Assembly (NCBI RefSeq): GCF_026642255.1
Contig: NZ_CP113264.1
Location: 434,001-498,000, forward strand
Source: Streptomonospora nanhaiensis
GTDB lineage: Bacteria > Actinomycetota > Actinomycetes > Streptosporangiales > Streptosporangiaceae
Reading direction: 5' to 3'
Length of the DNA: 64,000 nucleotides
The position numbers and the translations under genes were made by a program. Each line of letters begins with the position of its first letter. Position 1 is the first letter of the stretch. Shown here piece by piece: positions 6,966 to 17,615 of the stretch. The notes under the pieces are model-generated. The model searched no databases. It was not told the DNA's origin and saw nothing but the letters and a program-made list of their open reading frames with translations.

Positions 6966-9317
6966 TCAGCCGCCCGCCGCGCCCCGGTCGGTGCAGACCT
7001 CCTCCGAGGGGGCCATGACGTCCGTGGACCGGACGGCGACGACCCGGAAGCAGTACTCGACCTCGGGGTTGAGGCCGCTGACATCGACGGTGGAGGCCCC
7101 GGCCGGGACGTTCGCCATCGACGTGGTGCGGGCCCCGACAGGACCGCCGACCACGAAGTGCGGGGCGGAGCCGCCGGTGTTGTCCGTCCAGGACAGCGAG
7201 ACGCCCACGAGGTCGTCGGCGACCTCCACCCCCGTCGGGGCGATGGCCGACGGGTCCGCCTCCTCCGCGGGCCCGTCCCCTCCCGCGGCGCCCCCGGGAA
7301 CCTCCGGAGCGGCCCCTCCGCCCCCGGCCGGAGCAGGCGTCTCCGCGGAGGGGGCGCCGGAGTCCCGGCCGGTGATCAGGAGCGCGCCGACGGCCACGAC
7401 CGTGACCAGGACGAGGCCGATCAGGACGGGGAGGAGCACCGCAGTGCGGTGGCGCTCCGGCTGAGAGGGCGGGGCCCACGCCGTGGCGTTCGCGGGCGCG
7501 TGCCGCTCGTCGGTCCAGGCGGAGCCGGCGTCGGCGGTCCGGGGTGACGTCCGGGGAGCGCTCGGGGCGCTCCACGTCCGCTCCGGGGGCGCGGACCGGT
7601 TGGTCAGCGGCTCCGCCCCGCGTGTGATGGCCTCGAAGGAGAAGGGAGAGGGGGCGGTCCTCTCCGCCGACGGCGGACGGCTGCCCGGGTGCGGGTCCCC
7701 GCTGGCCTCCCCGACGCGTCCGGGGCCGAGGACCGGGGTGGGAGCGGAAAGGGCGGACGAGTCGAGGAGGACGGACGCCGGGCCCCCGGTCCCCGCGTCC
7801 GAGGACGGCTCGTCGCGGTCGGGAACCGGTGGCGAGGAGGTGTGGGACGGGGGCCCGGTCGTGGAGGACGCGACCGGTTCAGGGGGGACGGTCGGGGCCG
7901 CCTCGTGCACCTCGGAACCGTCCGGGAGCTCGTCGCCCGGGTCGGCCGCCGCAACCGGCTCTCCGGTCTCCCCCGGTCCGGCCGCCGGGGCCGGGGCCGC
8001 CCCGTGCGTCCCGGAGGGGCTGTCCGCCGCGAGGGGTGCGTCCGCCTCGGGTCCGCTGTCCGCCGACGACGGTTCCCCGGCGCCGTCCGGGGCCTCGCCG
8101 TCCCCGTGTTCGCCCAGGACGTCGTCGACCTCGTACCAGGCGCCGTCCTCGTCATCGTCGTCGTACCAGGCGCCGTCGGTGTACCCGTCGTCGTCCGGGC
8201 CGTGGCCGGTGTCCTCGTCGGGTTCGACGGTCTCCTCGGTGAAGACCTCCGACCCGTTCGCCGTCCCTTCCGCACCGGACTCCGGTTCGGTCGTCCCGGT
8301 CGCGGTCTCCGGTTCGACCTCTTCCGCCCCGGCGTCGTCCGAGGCCGGGTCCGCGCTCGCCCCGGTGCCCGCCTCTGCGGGAAGCGCTGCCGCCGCGAGG
8401 GGGACGGACTCGACCGCCGACGCCTCGGGCCCGTCGTCCGCGGACCCCGCAGCGGCGGCGGCCCGGTCCAGGTCCGCGTCGGGGATGCCCTGCTCGGCCG
8501 GCCCCGGCTCCAGAGCCTCTCCGAAGTCGGCGGCTGTCGGCGTCCGCTGCCCGGGATCGGTCGCCAGCGCCCGGAGGAGGGCGGCGCGCAGCCGGTCCGG
8601 GACGTCCTCGCGGTCCATCTCAGGCGGCGTGCCCGACAGCAGCCGGGAGCGGTACTCCCGCGGGCCGGCCTCCTCCTGCCCCGGACCGGCGAACGGGGCG
8701 TGCCCGGCCAGGAGGGTCCAGAGGGTCGAGGCCAGCCGGTACACGTCCGACGCGGGGGTGGGGCGGGAACCGGCGACCTCCTCGGGAGGGGCGTGGTCCA
8801 GGGTCGCCCGCGTGTAGTACACGGGCGGGAACGGGTGGTCCAGGGGCAGGGTCGAGCCGAAGTCCGTCAGGGTCGGCCCGGACGCCCCGCGGAGGATGTT
8901 GGCCGGGGTCACCGCGTGGTGGAGCAGGCCGAGCTCGTGCATGCCCTCCAGAGCCCGCGCCACGGTCCGGCCGACGGTGAGGACCTCGTCCACCGCGAGC
9001 GGCCCGTCCTCGGCCAGGGCGCGGGCGTAGTCGCCCTCACCGCGGTACTCCGTCACGGCGAACGCACGGCCCGCCCCGGTGACTCCCGAGGACAGGAGCG
9101 GCTGGACACCGGGCACGGGGGTGAGCCGGTCCCAGAGCCCGGCCTCGTCGGGCCCGGCCGTGCCGGGACCCCGCCCCAGCAGCTTGACCACCACCGGGGC
9201 ACGGTCGGACTCGCGTTCGGCGCGGTAGAGGAGTGCGCTCCTGCCGCAGTACAGCGTCGTCAGGTCGCGCATGCCCGGGAACGGCGGCGGTGGTTCGCGG
9301 CGGCTGGTCCTACTCAT
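6966..9317 (-). CDS. Ser/Thr protein kinase-like membrane protein, probable pseudokinase with FN3-type ectodomain
   Basis: A 783-aa protein starting at ATG 9317, behind a perfect AGGAGGG 6 bp upstream; the longer frame to 9389 is not needed. The kinase fold occupies about 15-280. Lys45 in VVVK matches the ATP-anchoring Lys and DFG is present (152-154). The glycine loop is degenerate, and the catalytic HRD is His-His-Ala (133-135), so the essential Asp is missing. A long acidic Pro/Ser/Glu-rich linker leads to one membrane helix (RTAVLLPVLIGLVLVTVVAV). The outside part carries a fibronectin-III-like domain (VSLSWTDNTGG ... NPEVEYCFRVVAVR). A role as a sensor or scaffold rather than an active kinase is inferred. 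Confidence 0.8.
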   Translation of the reverse strand: MSRTSRREPPPPFPGMRDLTTLYCGRSALLYRAERESDRAPVVVKLLGRGPGTAGPDEAGLWDRLTPVPGVQPLLSSGVTGAGRAFAVTEYRGEGDYARALAEDGPLAVDEVLTVGRTVARALEGMHELGLLHHAVTPANILRGASGPTLTDFGSTLPLDHPFPPVYYTRATLDHAPPEEVAGSRPTPASDVYRLASTLWTLLAGHAPFAGPGQEEAGPREYRSRLLSGTPPEMDREDVPDRLRAALLRALATDPGQRTPTAADFGEALEPGPAEQGIPDADLDRAAAAAGSADDGPEASAVESVPLAAAALPAEAGTGASADPASDDAGAEEVEPETATGTTEPESGAEGTANGSEVFTEETVEPDEDTGHGPDDDGYTDGAWYDDDDEDGAWYEVDDVLGEHGDGEAPDGAGEPSSADSGPEADAPLAADSPSGTHGAAPAPAAGPGETGEPVAAADPGDELPDGSEVHEAAPTVPPEPVASSTTGPPSHTSSPPVPDRDEPSSDAGTGGPASVLLDSSALSAPTPVLGPGRVGEASGDPHPGSRPPSAERTAPSPFSFEAITRGAEPLTNRSAPPERTWSAPSAPRTSPRTADAGSAWTDERHAPANATAWAPPSQPERHRTAVLLPVLIGLVLVTVVAVGALLITGRDSGAPSAETPAPAGGGGAAPEVPGGAAGGDGPAEEADPSAIAPTGVEVADDLVGVSLSWTDNTGGSAPHFVVGGPVGARTTSMANVPAGASTVDVSGLNPEVEYCFRVVAVRSTDVMAPSEEVCTDRGAAGG

Positions 9318-9578
9318 GGCGTCCCTCCTGGTGGAGCCCGTGACCTCCGGTCTCCGCCCCGGCGTCACGGGGACCTGGGGAGGGGGCACGGCGGAACACC
9401 ACCGGCCCGTCCGACGGGAGCAGGGAGAGGGGGCGGGACGGGGCGAGGACGCGCCCTGTGAGCCCCGGTGGTGCGTGGGTGAGCCTAGTGCATGGCCTGT
9501 TCACCCGGAAGCGAGCGTACGCGGGCCTGGGCGGGGCGTTTCCCCGCCGGGCCCGCGCCGTTCAGGCCCGACGGGCGT

Positions 9579-9770
9579 TTATGCGCTCTTGCCCTTCTTA
9601 CGGGACAGCCTGCCGGACTTCTGGCTCCTGCTCGCACTCGCCCCGCTGCTGCCCAGGTCGCTCTGCCCGACGGACTTCACGGAGCGTTTGAGGTGCGCGG
9701 CCAGGGAGGTGGGCGCGTTCTGCTCCTGGATTCTCTTCAGCTCGTCCTTGATCTCTTTGCGTGTGGCCAT
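9579..9770 (-). CDS. Small basic protein of unknown function
   Basis: A 63-aa protein, ATG start with AGGAG nine bases upstream. The first half is a charged helix (TRKEIKDELKRIQEQNAP) and the second half is Ser/Lys-rich and disordered, ending in RKKGK. It lies between two kinase-like genes, divergent from 10125 and about 190 bp from the start of the 6966-9317 gene, which it follows by orientation. No family is recognised. A nucleic-acid-binding or ribosome-associated role would be guesswork. Confidence 0.45.
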   Translation of the reverse strand: MATRKEIKDELKRIQEQNAPTSLAAHLKRSVKSVGQSDLGSSGASASRSQKSGRLSRKKGKSA

Positions 9771-10124
9771 GCCGGGTTTCTCCTGTTGCGAAGTCGTCGA
9801 TGTGCGTCAGGCGCTCAACGGAGCAGGGAGAGCAGGCGGCTCTGCGACCGGTCCGGGAGACGGTACCGGCCTTCGAGACGGGCGGGATGTTAACACGGCG
9901 CCAGGACCGGCCGAAAGGGCGCCGTGCGACGTACGGGCCCTGGACCGCCCCGCGCCCTGCGGCCCGGTCGGCCCCGGTCACAGGACTCTTCTCGCAGGTG
10001 GAAACGCCCTGCCGTACCGCCGCTCCGGGCGCGGCGCCAAGATGCCTTGTCCGGTTGATTCTCCGACGCCCCCTGCCTCCGAAGCGTCGATCCCGGCCCC
10101 ACGCACCCTCACCTGTGAGCCACC
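9771..10124 (+). other. Intergenic region, no gene seen
   Basis: This is the 354-bp divergent region between the small basic protein and the kinase-like gene. The open frames here lack consistent codon bias and recognisable products. It should contain both promoters, but no clear -35/-10 pair or operator stands out. Confidence 0.4.
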
Positions 10125-11287
10125 ATGTCTCCCGCACGCCCCTCCGCGTCGCTTCCGGCGACGGCCACGAACCTGCTGCCCCAGGACCCCGCCTCGGTCG
10201 GTCCCTACACGCCGCTCAAGAGGCTGGGCGCCGGGGGCATGGGTGTGGTGTACGCGGCCCGCGCCGACGACGGCGAGCTCGTCGCGGTCAAGGTCGTCCA
10301 CCCCGAGTACGCGGCGGATCCGGAGTTCCGGGATCGTTTCGCCCGCGAGGTGGAGATGCTCTCGCGGGTCGGCGGCGCCTGCGCGGTCCCCCTGCTCGCC
10401 GCCGACACCCGCGGGGAGCAGCCGTGGCTGGCCCGCCGCTCATCCGCGGCCTCACCCTCTCCGCGTACCTGAAGGAGAACAGGGGGCCGCTGCCGGAGGG
10501 CCTCCGATACGGCCTGGCCGTCGGCATCGCCGAGGCGCTCGCGCAGATCCACGCCTCCGGGGTGGTGCACCGCGACCTCAAGCCCGCCAACATCATCCTG
10601 TCCCCCGGGGGCCCGAGGGTCCTGGAATTCGGCATCGCCCGGGCACTGGACCAGACGGCGCTCACCCGCACCGGTTCGCTGCTGGGGTCGGCGGGCTGGA
10701 TCAGCCCGGCCCACTACCGGGGCGAGCCGATCAGCACCGCGGACGACATCTTCGCCTGGGGCGCCCCGGTGGCCTACGCGGCGACCGGCCGTCCCCCGTT
10801 CGGCGGCGGCGACCCGGCGGCCGTCGCGCACCGGGTGCTGAGCGGGGAACCCGACATGGAGGGCTTCTCCGGGCCGCTCGCGGACCTGGCCCGGCGGGCC
10901 CTGTCCAAGGACGCCGGGCGCAGGCCCGGAGCCCTGGCCCTCGTGACCGGGGTGATGGCGGCGGCGAACCTGGGCGGAACCCCGGTCACCCGGCCGCAGG
11001 GGGCGGGTGACGCCGTGGCCACCACGCTCCACGCGGGCTGGCACGGTGTGCACATGCCGCAGGAGCGCGAGGTCACGGTTTCCCGCAGGACCTCCCGGGG
11101 ACGGCGTTCCGGGGCGTGGTCCGTGCTCGCCGTCGCCGCGGCCCTGTTCCTGCTCGCGGGGGCGGCCGTCGGAGGCGCCGCCGTGGCGGGCAACCGGGAC
11201 TCGCTGCCCGTCGCGGTCTGGTTCGACGGCGGTGCGGCGGAGGCGACCGGGAGCTGGGGCGTCCGCACCGGCACCAACTGCGGCTGA
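10125..11287 (+). pseudogene. Frameshifted Ser/Thr protein kinase
   Basis: Two frames together encode one membrane kinase. From ATG 10125 the first frame gives the glycine loop GAGGMG and VAVK (Lys56) and runs to ...RGEQPWLA. The homologous continuation (PLIRGLTLSAYL, HRDLKPANI) is in the +1 frame from about 10431 to 11287. One missing base near 10430 (GCC-CGCCGCTC where GCC-NCG-CCG-CTC is expected) explains the break. Even if repaired, DFG is EFG (VLEFGIAR) and the APE-equivalent is SPA, so activity is doubtful. A membrane helix (SVLAVAAALFLLAGAAVGG) and a short external tail end the protein. A sequencing error is the alternative to a real lesion. Confidence 0.7.
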
Positions 11288-11341
11288 CCCCGGCACGGCG
11301 GCTCCCCCGAACGGGCTTCCGCACGAGGGGCGGTTCCCGTG

Positions 11342-12130
11342 TCAGGGGCCTCCCGCCCGTGTCGCCGGGACGAACCGCCCCCACCACGCGGCCGTCCACG
11401 CGGTGAGACCGAGCGCGGTGCCCGTGACCGCGCCGACGAGCAGACAGCGCACCAGGTCGTAGCCGCTCACCGCCGCCCGCTCGGACAGGCCGTTCAGTGC
11501 GGCGCACGCCACCGCGCACACGGCGACGGCGGCGAGCGCGGCAGTGCGCACCCGCGGTGCGGGAAGGCCACGTGTGCGTTCCGTGCCGGGGCCGCACGCT
11601 CCGGGGGAGGCGTCCCCCTTCCCGACCCGACCGCGCCTCCGCCACGCCCACCACGCCAGGACCGCCAGGCCCAGGGCGGAACTCGCGTACATGAGCACGT
11701 TGTAGAGCAGGTGCGGACCCACGACCTGTGCGCTCAGCACCGGCCAGGCCCGGACGAGGGCGCCCCCGGTCTGGGTGAAGGAGTCCCAGGCCATGTGGGT
11801 GGCCGTGCCCACGGCGAGGGCGGCCGCGGCGAGGGCCGCCGCGTGTACCGGCCGCCCGGCTCCGGTCCCGCCGGGCCCCGGCGCGGGTCCCCGGCCCGCC
11901 AGGGCGTGCAGAGGGGGCCGGAGGGCATACGTGTACACCGCCAGCACGGCGCCGCCGAGCAGGACGTCCAGCCACAGCCCGGCGGGCGCGTGCGTGGTCG
12001 TCGCGGCAAGGGGCAGCGGCAGGTAGTAGGGCAGGTCGGGCACGACCGAACCGACCACCAGCGCGGCCGGGGGGAGCCGGGTGCGGGCCAGGGGCAGCAC
12101 GGCCGCGACGTGGCTGAGGGTGAAGGGCAC
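11342..12130 (-). CDS. DUF4184 family membrane protein
   Basis: A 262-aa protein starting MPFTLSHVAAVLPL, the hallmark N terminus of DUF4184. It is followed by PAALVVGSVVPDLPYYLPL and later HMAWDSFTQTGG, with conserved His/Asp residues facing the membrane. Five or six membrane helices are visible. The family resembles membrane-bound metal-dependent hydrolases of the YdjM/LexA-repressed type, but no activity is established. It is convergent with the broken kinase gene and is not obviously in an operon with the binding protein at 12267-13097. Confidence 0.8.
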   Translation of the reverse strand: MPFTLSHVAAVLPLARTRLPPAALVVGSVVPDLPYYLPLPLAATTTHAPAGLWLDVLLGGAVLAVYTYALRPPLHALAGRGPAPGPGGTGAGRPVHAAALAAAALAVGTATHMAWDSFTQTGGALVRAWPVLSAQVVGPHLLYNVLMYASSALGLAVLAWWAWRRRGRVGKGDASPGACGPGTERTRGLPAPRVRTAALAAVAVCAVACAALNGLSERAAVSGYDLVRCLLVGAVTGTALGLTAWTAAWWGRFVPATRAGGP

Positions 12131-12266
12131 GGGGGTAGGCTACCGGGCTCCCGCACAGGGTCCGGGGCGGGACGACCGGGCCTCCGGAGGGGCGGCCGAG
12201 GGCGTGGGACCCGGCGTTCCGGCGCCCCTGGGGCCGGGCGCGGGCGCGCTGCCCCGGCCGCCGGGG

Positions 12267-13097
12267 TCAGAGCTCCACGTCCTCGCCGAACCACGGTTCG
12301 ACGATCCCGTCCCAGGTGCCGTCGTTGAGGGCGATGTTCAGCCACTGGTCGACGTAGTGCTTCAGGACCTCGTCGCCGAGGGGCAGCATGAAGGCCTTCT
12401 CGAAGTAGTCGAAGGGCTCGTCCGGGTGGACCGCGCACAGTTCCTCGTGCTCGTTGGCCGCCCAGAGCGTCTCGGACGCGTCGGTGGTCATGACGTCGGC
12501 GTTGCCCGCGATGATCTCCTCGAAGACGGTGTTGTTGTCGTGGCGGATGAGCTCCCCCTCGGGGTAGTGCTCCTCGGCGAAGACCTCGTTGGTCCCCCCG
12601 CTGGGCATGATCGAGCGGACGCCCGGCTGGTTGATCTGCTCGATCGTCCGGTAGTCGTCGACGTTCTCGCACAGGGTGATGGGCGTCTTGCCGTCCTCCA
12701 TGAGCGCCGCGGAGAAGTACACCTGCCGGGCGCGTTCTGTGCTGATCGAGATGCCGCCCGCGGCGATGTCGCAGGAGCTGAGGAAGTCGCCCATCAGGTC
12801 GTCCCAGCTGGTCCGGACCCACTCGACCTCCACGCCCATGTCGTCGGCGAGATCGCGTGCCATGTCGACGTCGATCCCGGTGAAATCGTCCGTCGCGGGG
12901 TCGAGGTAGGTGAAGGGCCGGTAGTCGCCGGTGGTGCACACGCGCAGCGTGCCGCTCTCCAGGATCTCGTCGAGCCGGCTACCGGAGACCTGTTCCCCGT
13001 CGGGGGCGTTCCCGGCGCCGCCGGTGTCGGCGGCGGAGCATCCCGTGGCGAGTGCGACGGCCGCGAGGGCGGTGAGGGTGGTGGCGCGGGTCTTCAC
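12267..13097 (-). CDS. Amino-acid-type solute-binding lipoprotein, cyclohexadienyl dehydratase-like
   Basis: A 276-aa protein from GTG 13097, with GGAGGAGA just upstream. The signal peptide ends in the lipobox LATGC, so it is a lipoprotein. The mature part is a family-3 periplasmic-binding fold: GTLRVCTTGDYRPFTY, FTGIDVDMARDLA, CDIAAGGISISTERAR and a C-terminal EPWFGEDVEL. The T-x-G-D-Y-x-P and D-I-A-x-G-G-I/T-x-T blocks are those of PheC-type secreted cyclohexadienyl/arogenate dehydratases. Either dehydratase activity or ligand binding is possible. No permease or ATPase gene is adjacent, so an orphan enzyme or sensor is as likely as a transporter part. Confidence 0.75.
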   Translation of the reverse strand: MKTRATTLTALAAVALATGCSAADTGGAGNAPDGEQVSGSRLDEILESGTLRVCTTGDYRPFTYLDPATDDFTGIDVDMARDLADDMGVEVEWVRTSWDDLMGDFLSSCDIAAGGISISTERARQVYFSAALMEDGKTPITLCENVDDYRTIEQINQPGVRSIMPSGGTNEVFAEEHYPEGELIRHDNNTVFEEIIAGNADVMTTDASETLWAANEHEELCAVHPDEPFDYFEKAFMLPLGDEVLKHYVDQWLNIALNDGTWDGIVEPWFGEDVEL

Positions 13098-13405
13098 TGG
13101 GTCTCCTCCGTGTTCCGTCCCGCGGACCGCGGGGGGCGGCCGCGCGGGACGCCGTGTGACGCGCGTCATGCTACCGACGGCGGTCTCCTCCCGGCCGCCC
13201 GCCCGCGGAGCCCGCGCCGGGCATTCGGCCCCCGAGGGGGCGCCGCCGTCGGCCCCGCGAACAGGGGTGCGTTCCGCCGCGGGGCCGGGCGCTTCCTCGC
13301 CCGCCAGCTGTGCGGGCGCGGGCACAGCACCCGGCCGCCGCGCGGACACGCCCGGCACGGGCCCCGGGGCCCCGCGACCGAACGCGGTTCTCTACCATCC
13401 GGTGT
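13098..13405 (+). other. Divergent intergenic region before mutA
   Basis: A 308-bp GC-rich region between the divergent binding-protein and mutA genes. I saw no cobalamin-riboswitch box, operator palindrome or small gene. The frames open here are extensions of neighbouring genes. Confidence 0.4.
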
Positions 13406-15331
13406 ATGGACGTCCCTGAGAGCGGGGCCGCCGGAACCGGCGCCCCGAACCTGGCCGAAGGGTTTCCCGACGCCACCCCACAAAGGTGGCGGGAACTCGT
13501 CGCGGGGGTGCTGCGCAAGAGCGGTGTCCCCGAGGAGAAGCTCGCCGACGCACCCGAGTCGGCGCTGGCCACGCACACCTACGACGGGTTCGACATCGAG
13601 CCCCTCTACACCTCGGAGCCCCCGGCCGCGGACCCGGGCTTCCCGGGACTGCCCCCCTTCACCCGCGGCTACCGGCCCGGCGGCAGTGGGCCCGACGGCT
13701 GGGACATCCGCGCCCGCCACACCGACGCCGACCCGGCCGTCCTCCGCCGCCGGCTGCACGCCGACCTCATGAACGGTGTCGGCTCGCTGTGGATCGCCGT
13801 CGGCGGCGCGGGCCTGCCGCCCCCGGCGCTCGGGGAGGCCCTCGCCGACGTCCACCTCGACCTCGCGCCCGTCGTCCTGGAACCCGGCGCCGACCACGCC
13901 GACGCCGCGGCGGCGCTGCTCGGCGCGCACGCGGACGCGGGGGTGCCCGACGGCCGGATCGTCTCCCACCTCGGTATCGACCCCCTGACCGTGGCGGCGC
14001 GCGCGGGCGAGCGGCCCGACGTCATGGACCCGGCCCGCCTCGCCGCCGAACTCTCCCGGGAGCGTCCCGGCCTGGGCCTGTTCGTCGCGGACGGCACCCT
14101 CGTCCACAACGCGGGCGGCTCGGACGCGCAGGAGCTGGGGTTCGCGATCGCCGCGGGCACCGCCTACCTGCGGGCCCTGCACGCGGCCGGGCTGGACGTC
14201 GCCGAGGCGGCCTCCCGGATCGGCTTCCGCCTGGCTGCGAACGCCGACCAGTTCAGCGTCATCGCCAAGCTGAGGGCGGTCCGCGGCATGTGGAACCAGG
14301 TGCTCGCCGCCAGCGGGGTGCCCGCCGGCCGGCGCTCCATGAGCCTGCACGCCGCCACGTCCGCGGCGATGATGACCCGCCGCGACGCGCACGTGAACAT
14401 GCTGCGCACCACCGTGGCGTGTTTCGCGGCCGGGGTCGGCGGCGCGGACGCGGTCACCGTCGCCCCGTTCGACTCGGCCGTGGGCCTGCCGGACGACTTC
14501 GCCCGCCGCATCGCCCGCAACACCCAGTCGCTCCTGATCGAGGAGTCGCACCTGGCGCGGGTGATCGACCCGGCCGGGGGCTCGTTCTACGTGGAGGCCC
14601 TGACCGGAGACCTGTACCGGACGGGCTGGGAGTTCTTCCAGGAGCTCGAGGCGGCGGGCGGCGCGGCCGAGGCCGTCGCGGACGGCTCGCTGCGCGAGCG
14701 CGTCGACCAGGTGTGGGAGCGCCGCCGCCGCGACCTCGCGCACCGGAGGGCGCCGCTGACAGGGGTCAGCGAGTACCCCGACCCGGCCGAGAAGCGCCTG
14801 GTCCGCGAGCCCGACCCGGCCGCGGTGGCCGGGACCTGGTTCCCGGTCCGCCGGTACGCCGCGGACTTCGAGGCGCTGCGGGACCGCGGCGATGCCCAGG
14901 AGGCGAGGACGGGGACGCGTCCGACGGCGTTCCTGGCCACGCTCGGGCCCGTCGCGGCGCACACGGCCCGCGCGTCGTTCACCGCGAACCTCCTCGCCGC
15001 GGGCGGCGTGGGGGTGCATGAACCCGGACCGCTGGCCGACGCCGACGCCGCCGCCGGGGCGTTCGCCGCCTCCGGGTGCAGGGTCGCGGTGATCTGCTCC
15101 TCGGACAGGGTGTACGGCGAGCAGGCCGAGGCGGTCGCGCGGGCGCTGAAGGGCGCCGGGGCCCGCAGGGTGCTGCTCGCGGGACCGCCGCGCGACGCCT
15201 ACCGCGAGGCCGGGGTGGACGCCTTCGCCCACCGGGGCTGCGACGCGGTCGCCCTGCTCACGGACCTGGTCGACGTCCTGGCCACCGAGCCGCCCGTTCC
15301 ACCCGCGAAAGCCCAGGGGGCGCACGCATGA
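13406..15331 (+). CDS. mutA: Methylmalonyl-CoA mutase small subunit
   Basis: A 641-aa protein. The N-terminal part forms the TIM barrel (IEPLYT near 65-70, [73 protein letters not shown]). The C-terminal cobalamin-fold domain lacks the DxHxxG motif of the large subunit, as expected for the non-catalytic beta chain. It partners with MutB in the heterodimer that interconverts succinyl-CoA and (R)-methylmalonyl-CoA in propionate metabolism and polyketide precursor supply. Start chosen at ATG 13406. The stop overlaps the mutB start (ATGA), so the two subunits are translationally coupled. Confidence 0.95.
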   Translation: MDVPESGAAGTGAPNLAEGFPDATPQRWRELVAGVLRKSGVPEEKLADAPESALATHTYDGFDIEPLYTSEPPAADPGFPGLPPFTRGYRPGGSGPDGWDIRARHTDADPAVLRRRLHADLMNGVGSLWIAVGGAGLPPPALGEALADVHLDLAPVVLEPGADHADAAAALLGAHADAGVPDGRIVSHLGIDPLTVAARAGERPDVMDPARLAAELSRERPGLGLFVADGTLVHNAGGSDAQELGFAIAAGTAYLRALHAAGLDVAEAASRIGFRLAANADQFSVIAKLRAVRGMWNQVLAASGVPAGRRSMSLHAATSAAMMTRRDAHVNMLRTTVACFAAGVGGADAVTVAPFDSAVGLPDDFARRIARNTQSLLIEESHLARVIDPAGGSFYVEALTGDLYRTGWEFFQELEAAGGAAEAVADGSLRERVDQVWERRRRDLAHRRAPLTGVSEYPDPAEKRLVREPDPAAVAGTWFPVRRYAADFEALRDRGDAQEARTGTRPTAFLATLGPVAAHTARASFTANLLAAGGVGVHEPGPLADADAAAGAFAASGCRVAVICSSDRVYGEQAEAVARALKGAGARRVLLAGPPRDAYREAGVDAFAHRGCDAVALLTDLVDVLATEPPVPPAKAQGAHA

Positions 15332-17553
15332 TCCCCGACTTCTCCGCCGTCGCCCCGGAACCGTCCGGCGCCGTCCCCACCGCTCCCGCCGCCTGGCGGG
15401 AGGCCGTCGAGTCCGCCACCGGCAAGGCCGCGGACGCCCTGGAGTGGGAGACCCCCGAGGGCATCGCCGTCAAACCCCTGTACACCTCCGCGGACCGCGC
15501 GGGCCTGGAGTTCGTGGACGGCCTCCCCGGCATCCCGCCGTACCTGCGCGGCCCGTATCCGACCATGTACGTCAACCAGCCCTGGACCATCCGCCAGTAC
15601 GCCGGCTTCTCCACCGCCCAGGAGTCCAACGCCTTCTACCGGCGCAACCTCGCCGCCGGGCAGAAGGGGCTCTCCGTCGCCTTCGACCTGGCCACCCACC
15701 GCGGCTACGACTCCGACCACCCCCGGGTGGCGGGCGACGTCGGCATGGCGGGCGTGGCCATCGACTCCATCTACGACATGCGCCAGCTGTTCGACGGCAT
15801 CCCGTTGGACCGGATGAGCGTGTCCATGACGATGAACGGGGCGGTGCTGCCCGTCCTGGCGCTGTACATCGTCGCCGCGGAGGAGCAGGGCGTCCCCCCG
15901 GAGAAGCTGTCCGGGACCATCCAGAACGACATCCTCAAGGAGTTCATGGTCCGCAACACCTACATCTACCCGCCGCAGCCCTCGATGCGGATCATCTCCG
16001 ACATCTTCGCGTTCACGTCGCAGCGGATGCCGCGCTTCAACTCCATCTCCATCTCCGGCTACCACATGCAGGAGGCCGGGGCCACGGCCGACCTGGAACT
16101 GGCGTACACCCTCGCGGACGGCGTCGAGTACATCCGCGCCGGCCGGAGGTCCGGGCTGGACGTGGACGCCTTCGCCCCGCGCCTCTCGTTCTTCTGGGCG
16201 ATCGGCATGAACTTCTTCATGGAGGTCGCCAAGCTCCGCGCCGCGCGCCTGCTGTGGGCGCGCCTGGTCAGGGACCTCGGCGCGACCGGGGACAAGTCGC
16301 TGAGCCTGCGCACCCACTCCCAGACCTCGGGCTGGTCGCTCACCGCCCAGGACGTGTTCAACAACGTGGCCCGCACGTGCGTGGAGGCGATGGCCGCCAC
16401 CCAGGGGCACACCCAGTCGCTGCACACCAACGCCCTGGACGAGGCCCTGGCCCTGCCCACGGACTTCTCCGCGCGGATCGCCCGCAACACCCAGCTGCTG
16501 CTCCAGCAGGAGTCCGGCACCACGCGGGTCGTGGACCCGTGGGGCGGCAGCTACTACGTCGAACGCCTCACCCAGGAGCTGGCGGCGAAGGCGTGGGCGC
16601 ACATCCGCGAGGTGGAGGGCGCGGGCGGCATGGCCGCCGCGATCGACGCCGGTCTGCCCAAGATGCGCATCGAGGAGGCCGCCGCACGCACCCAGGCGCG
16701 CATCGACTCGGGCCGCCAGCCCGTGATCGGCGTCAACAAGTACCGCCCCGACACGGCCGACGAGATCGACGTCCTCAAGGTCGACAACTCCAGCGTGCGC
16801 GCCCAGCAGCTGGACAAGCTGCGCCGCCTGCGCGAGGAGCGGGACGAGGACGGGGTGCGCCGCGCCCTGGCCGCCCTCACGGAGGCGGCGGGACGCGAGT
16901 CCAGGGCGGACGAGTCCCTGACGAACAACCTCCTGGCCGCGGCCGTGGACGCGGCACGCGCCAAGGCCACCGTCGGCGAGATCTCCGACGCCATGGAGAA
17001 GGTCTTCGACCGCCACTCGGGGCAGATCCGTACGATTCAGGGTGTGTACAGGAACGAGGCCGCCGGCAGCGCGGACGCGGCCGGGCTCATGGAGCGCGTG
17101 AGCCGGAGGGTGGACGAGTTCACGGAGGCGGAGGGCCGCCGCCCCCGGATCCTGGTCGCCAAGATGGGGCAGGACGGCCACGACCGCGGCCAGAAGGTCA
17201 TCGCGACCGCGTTCGCCGACCTGGGCTTCGACGTGGACGTCGGTCCGCTGTTCCAGACCCCGGCCGAGGTCGCCGCCCAGGCCGCGGAGGCCGACGTGCA
17301 CGTGGTCGGCGTGTCCTCGCTGGCGGCGGGGCACCTGACCCTGGTGCCGGCCCTGCGCGAGGAGCTGGCCGCCCTGGAGCGGGAGGACATCATGGTCGTG
17401 GTCGGCGGGGTCGTCCCCCCGCAGGACTTCTCGGCCCTGCGCGAGGCGGGCGCGGCGGCGATCTTCCCCCCGGGGACGGTCATCGCGGAGGCCGCCGTCG
17501 ACCTGCTCGACCAGTTGGAGGAGCGGCTGGGGGGCCACGGGGAGGAGCTGTAG
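15328..17553 (+). CDS. mutB: Methylmalonyl-CoA mutase large (catalytic) subunit
   Basis: A 741-aa protein of normal length. The barrel carries [19 protein letters not shown] (substrate/radical Tyr region), [28 protein letters not shown] and [14 protein letters not shown]. The B12 domain near 600-735 has DGHDRG with the cobalt-ligating His, [10 protein letters not shown] and VVGGVVPP. It catalyses the adenosylcobalamin-dependent rearrangement of methylmalonyl-CoA and succinyl-CoA. It is coupled to mutA by a 4-bp overlap and followed 62 bp later by the chaperone gene meaB, the standard actinobacterial arrangement. Confidence 0.97.
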   Translation: MIPDFSAVAPEPSGAVPTAPAAWREAVESATGKAADALEWETPEGIAVKPLYTSADRAGLEFVDGLPGIPPYLRGPYPTMYVNQPWTIRQYAGFSTAQESNAFYRRNLAAGQKGLSVAFDLATHRGYDSDHPRVAGDVGMAGVAIDSIYDMRQLFDGIPLDRMSVSMTMNGAVLPVLALYIVAAEEQGVPPEKLSGTIQNDILKEFMVRNTYIYPPQPSMRIISDIFAFTSQRMPRFNSISISGYHMQEAGATADLELAYTLADGVEYIRAGRRSGLDVDAFAPRLSFFWAIGMNFFMEVAKLRAARLLWARLVRDLGATGDKSLSLRTHSQTSGWSLTAQDVFNNVARTCVEAMAATQGHTQSLHTNALDEALALPTDFSARIARNTQLLLQQESGTTRVVDPWGGSYYVERLTQELAAKAWAHIREVEGAGGMAAAIDAGLPKMRIEEAAARTQARIDSGRQPVIGVNKYRPDTADEIDVLKVDNSSVRAQQLDKLRRLREERDEDGVRRALAALTEAAGRESRADESLTNNLLAAAVDAARAKATVGEISDAMEKVFDRHSGQIRTIQGVYRNEAAGSADAAGLMERVSRRVDEFTEAEGRRPRILVAKMGQDGHDRGQKVIATAFADLGFDVDVGPLFQTPAEVAAQAAEADVHVVGVSSLAAGHLTLVPALREELAALEREDIMVVVGGVVPPQDFSALREAGAAAIFPPGTVIAEAAVDLLDQLEERLGGHGEEL

Positions 17554-17615
17554 CGGGCCGTCGGCAGCGCGGGCGGCACGGCGACGGGGGCCGAGGGGCC
17601 GGAAGGGGAGAAGGC

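Noticed and set aside
13098-13405. Cobalamin riboswitch before mutA
   Set aside because: No B12-box-like sequence or suitable fold was seen, and B12-using enzymes are not usually controlled this way.
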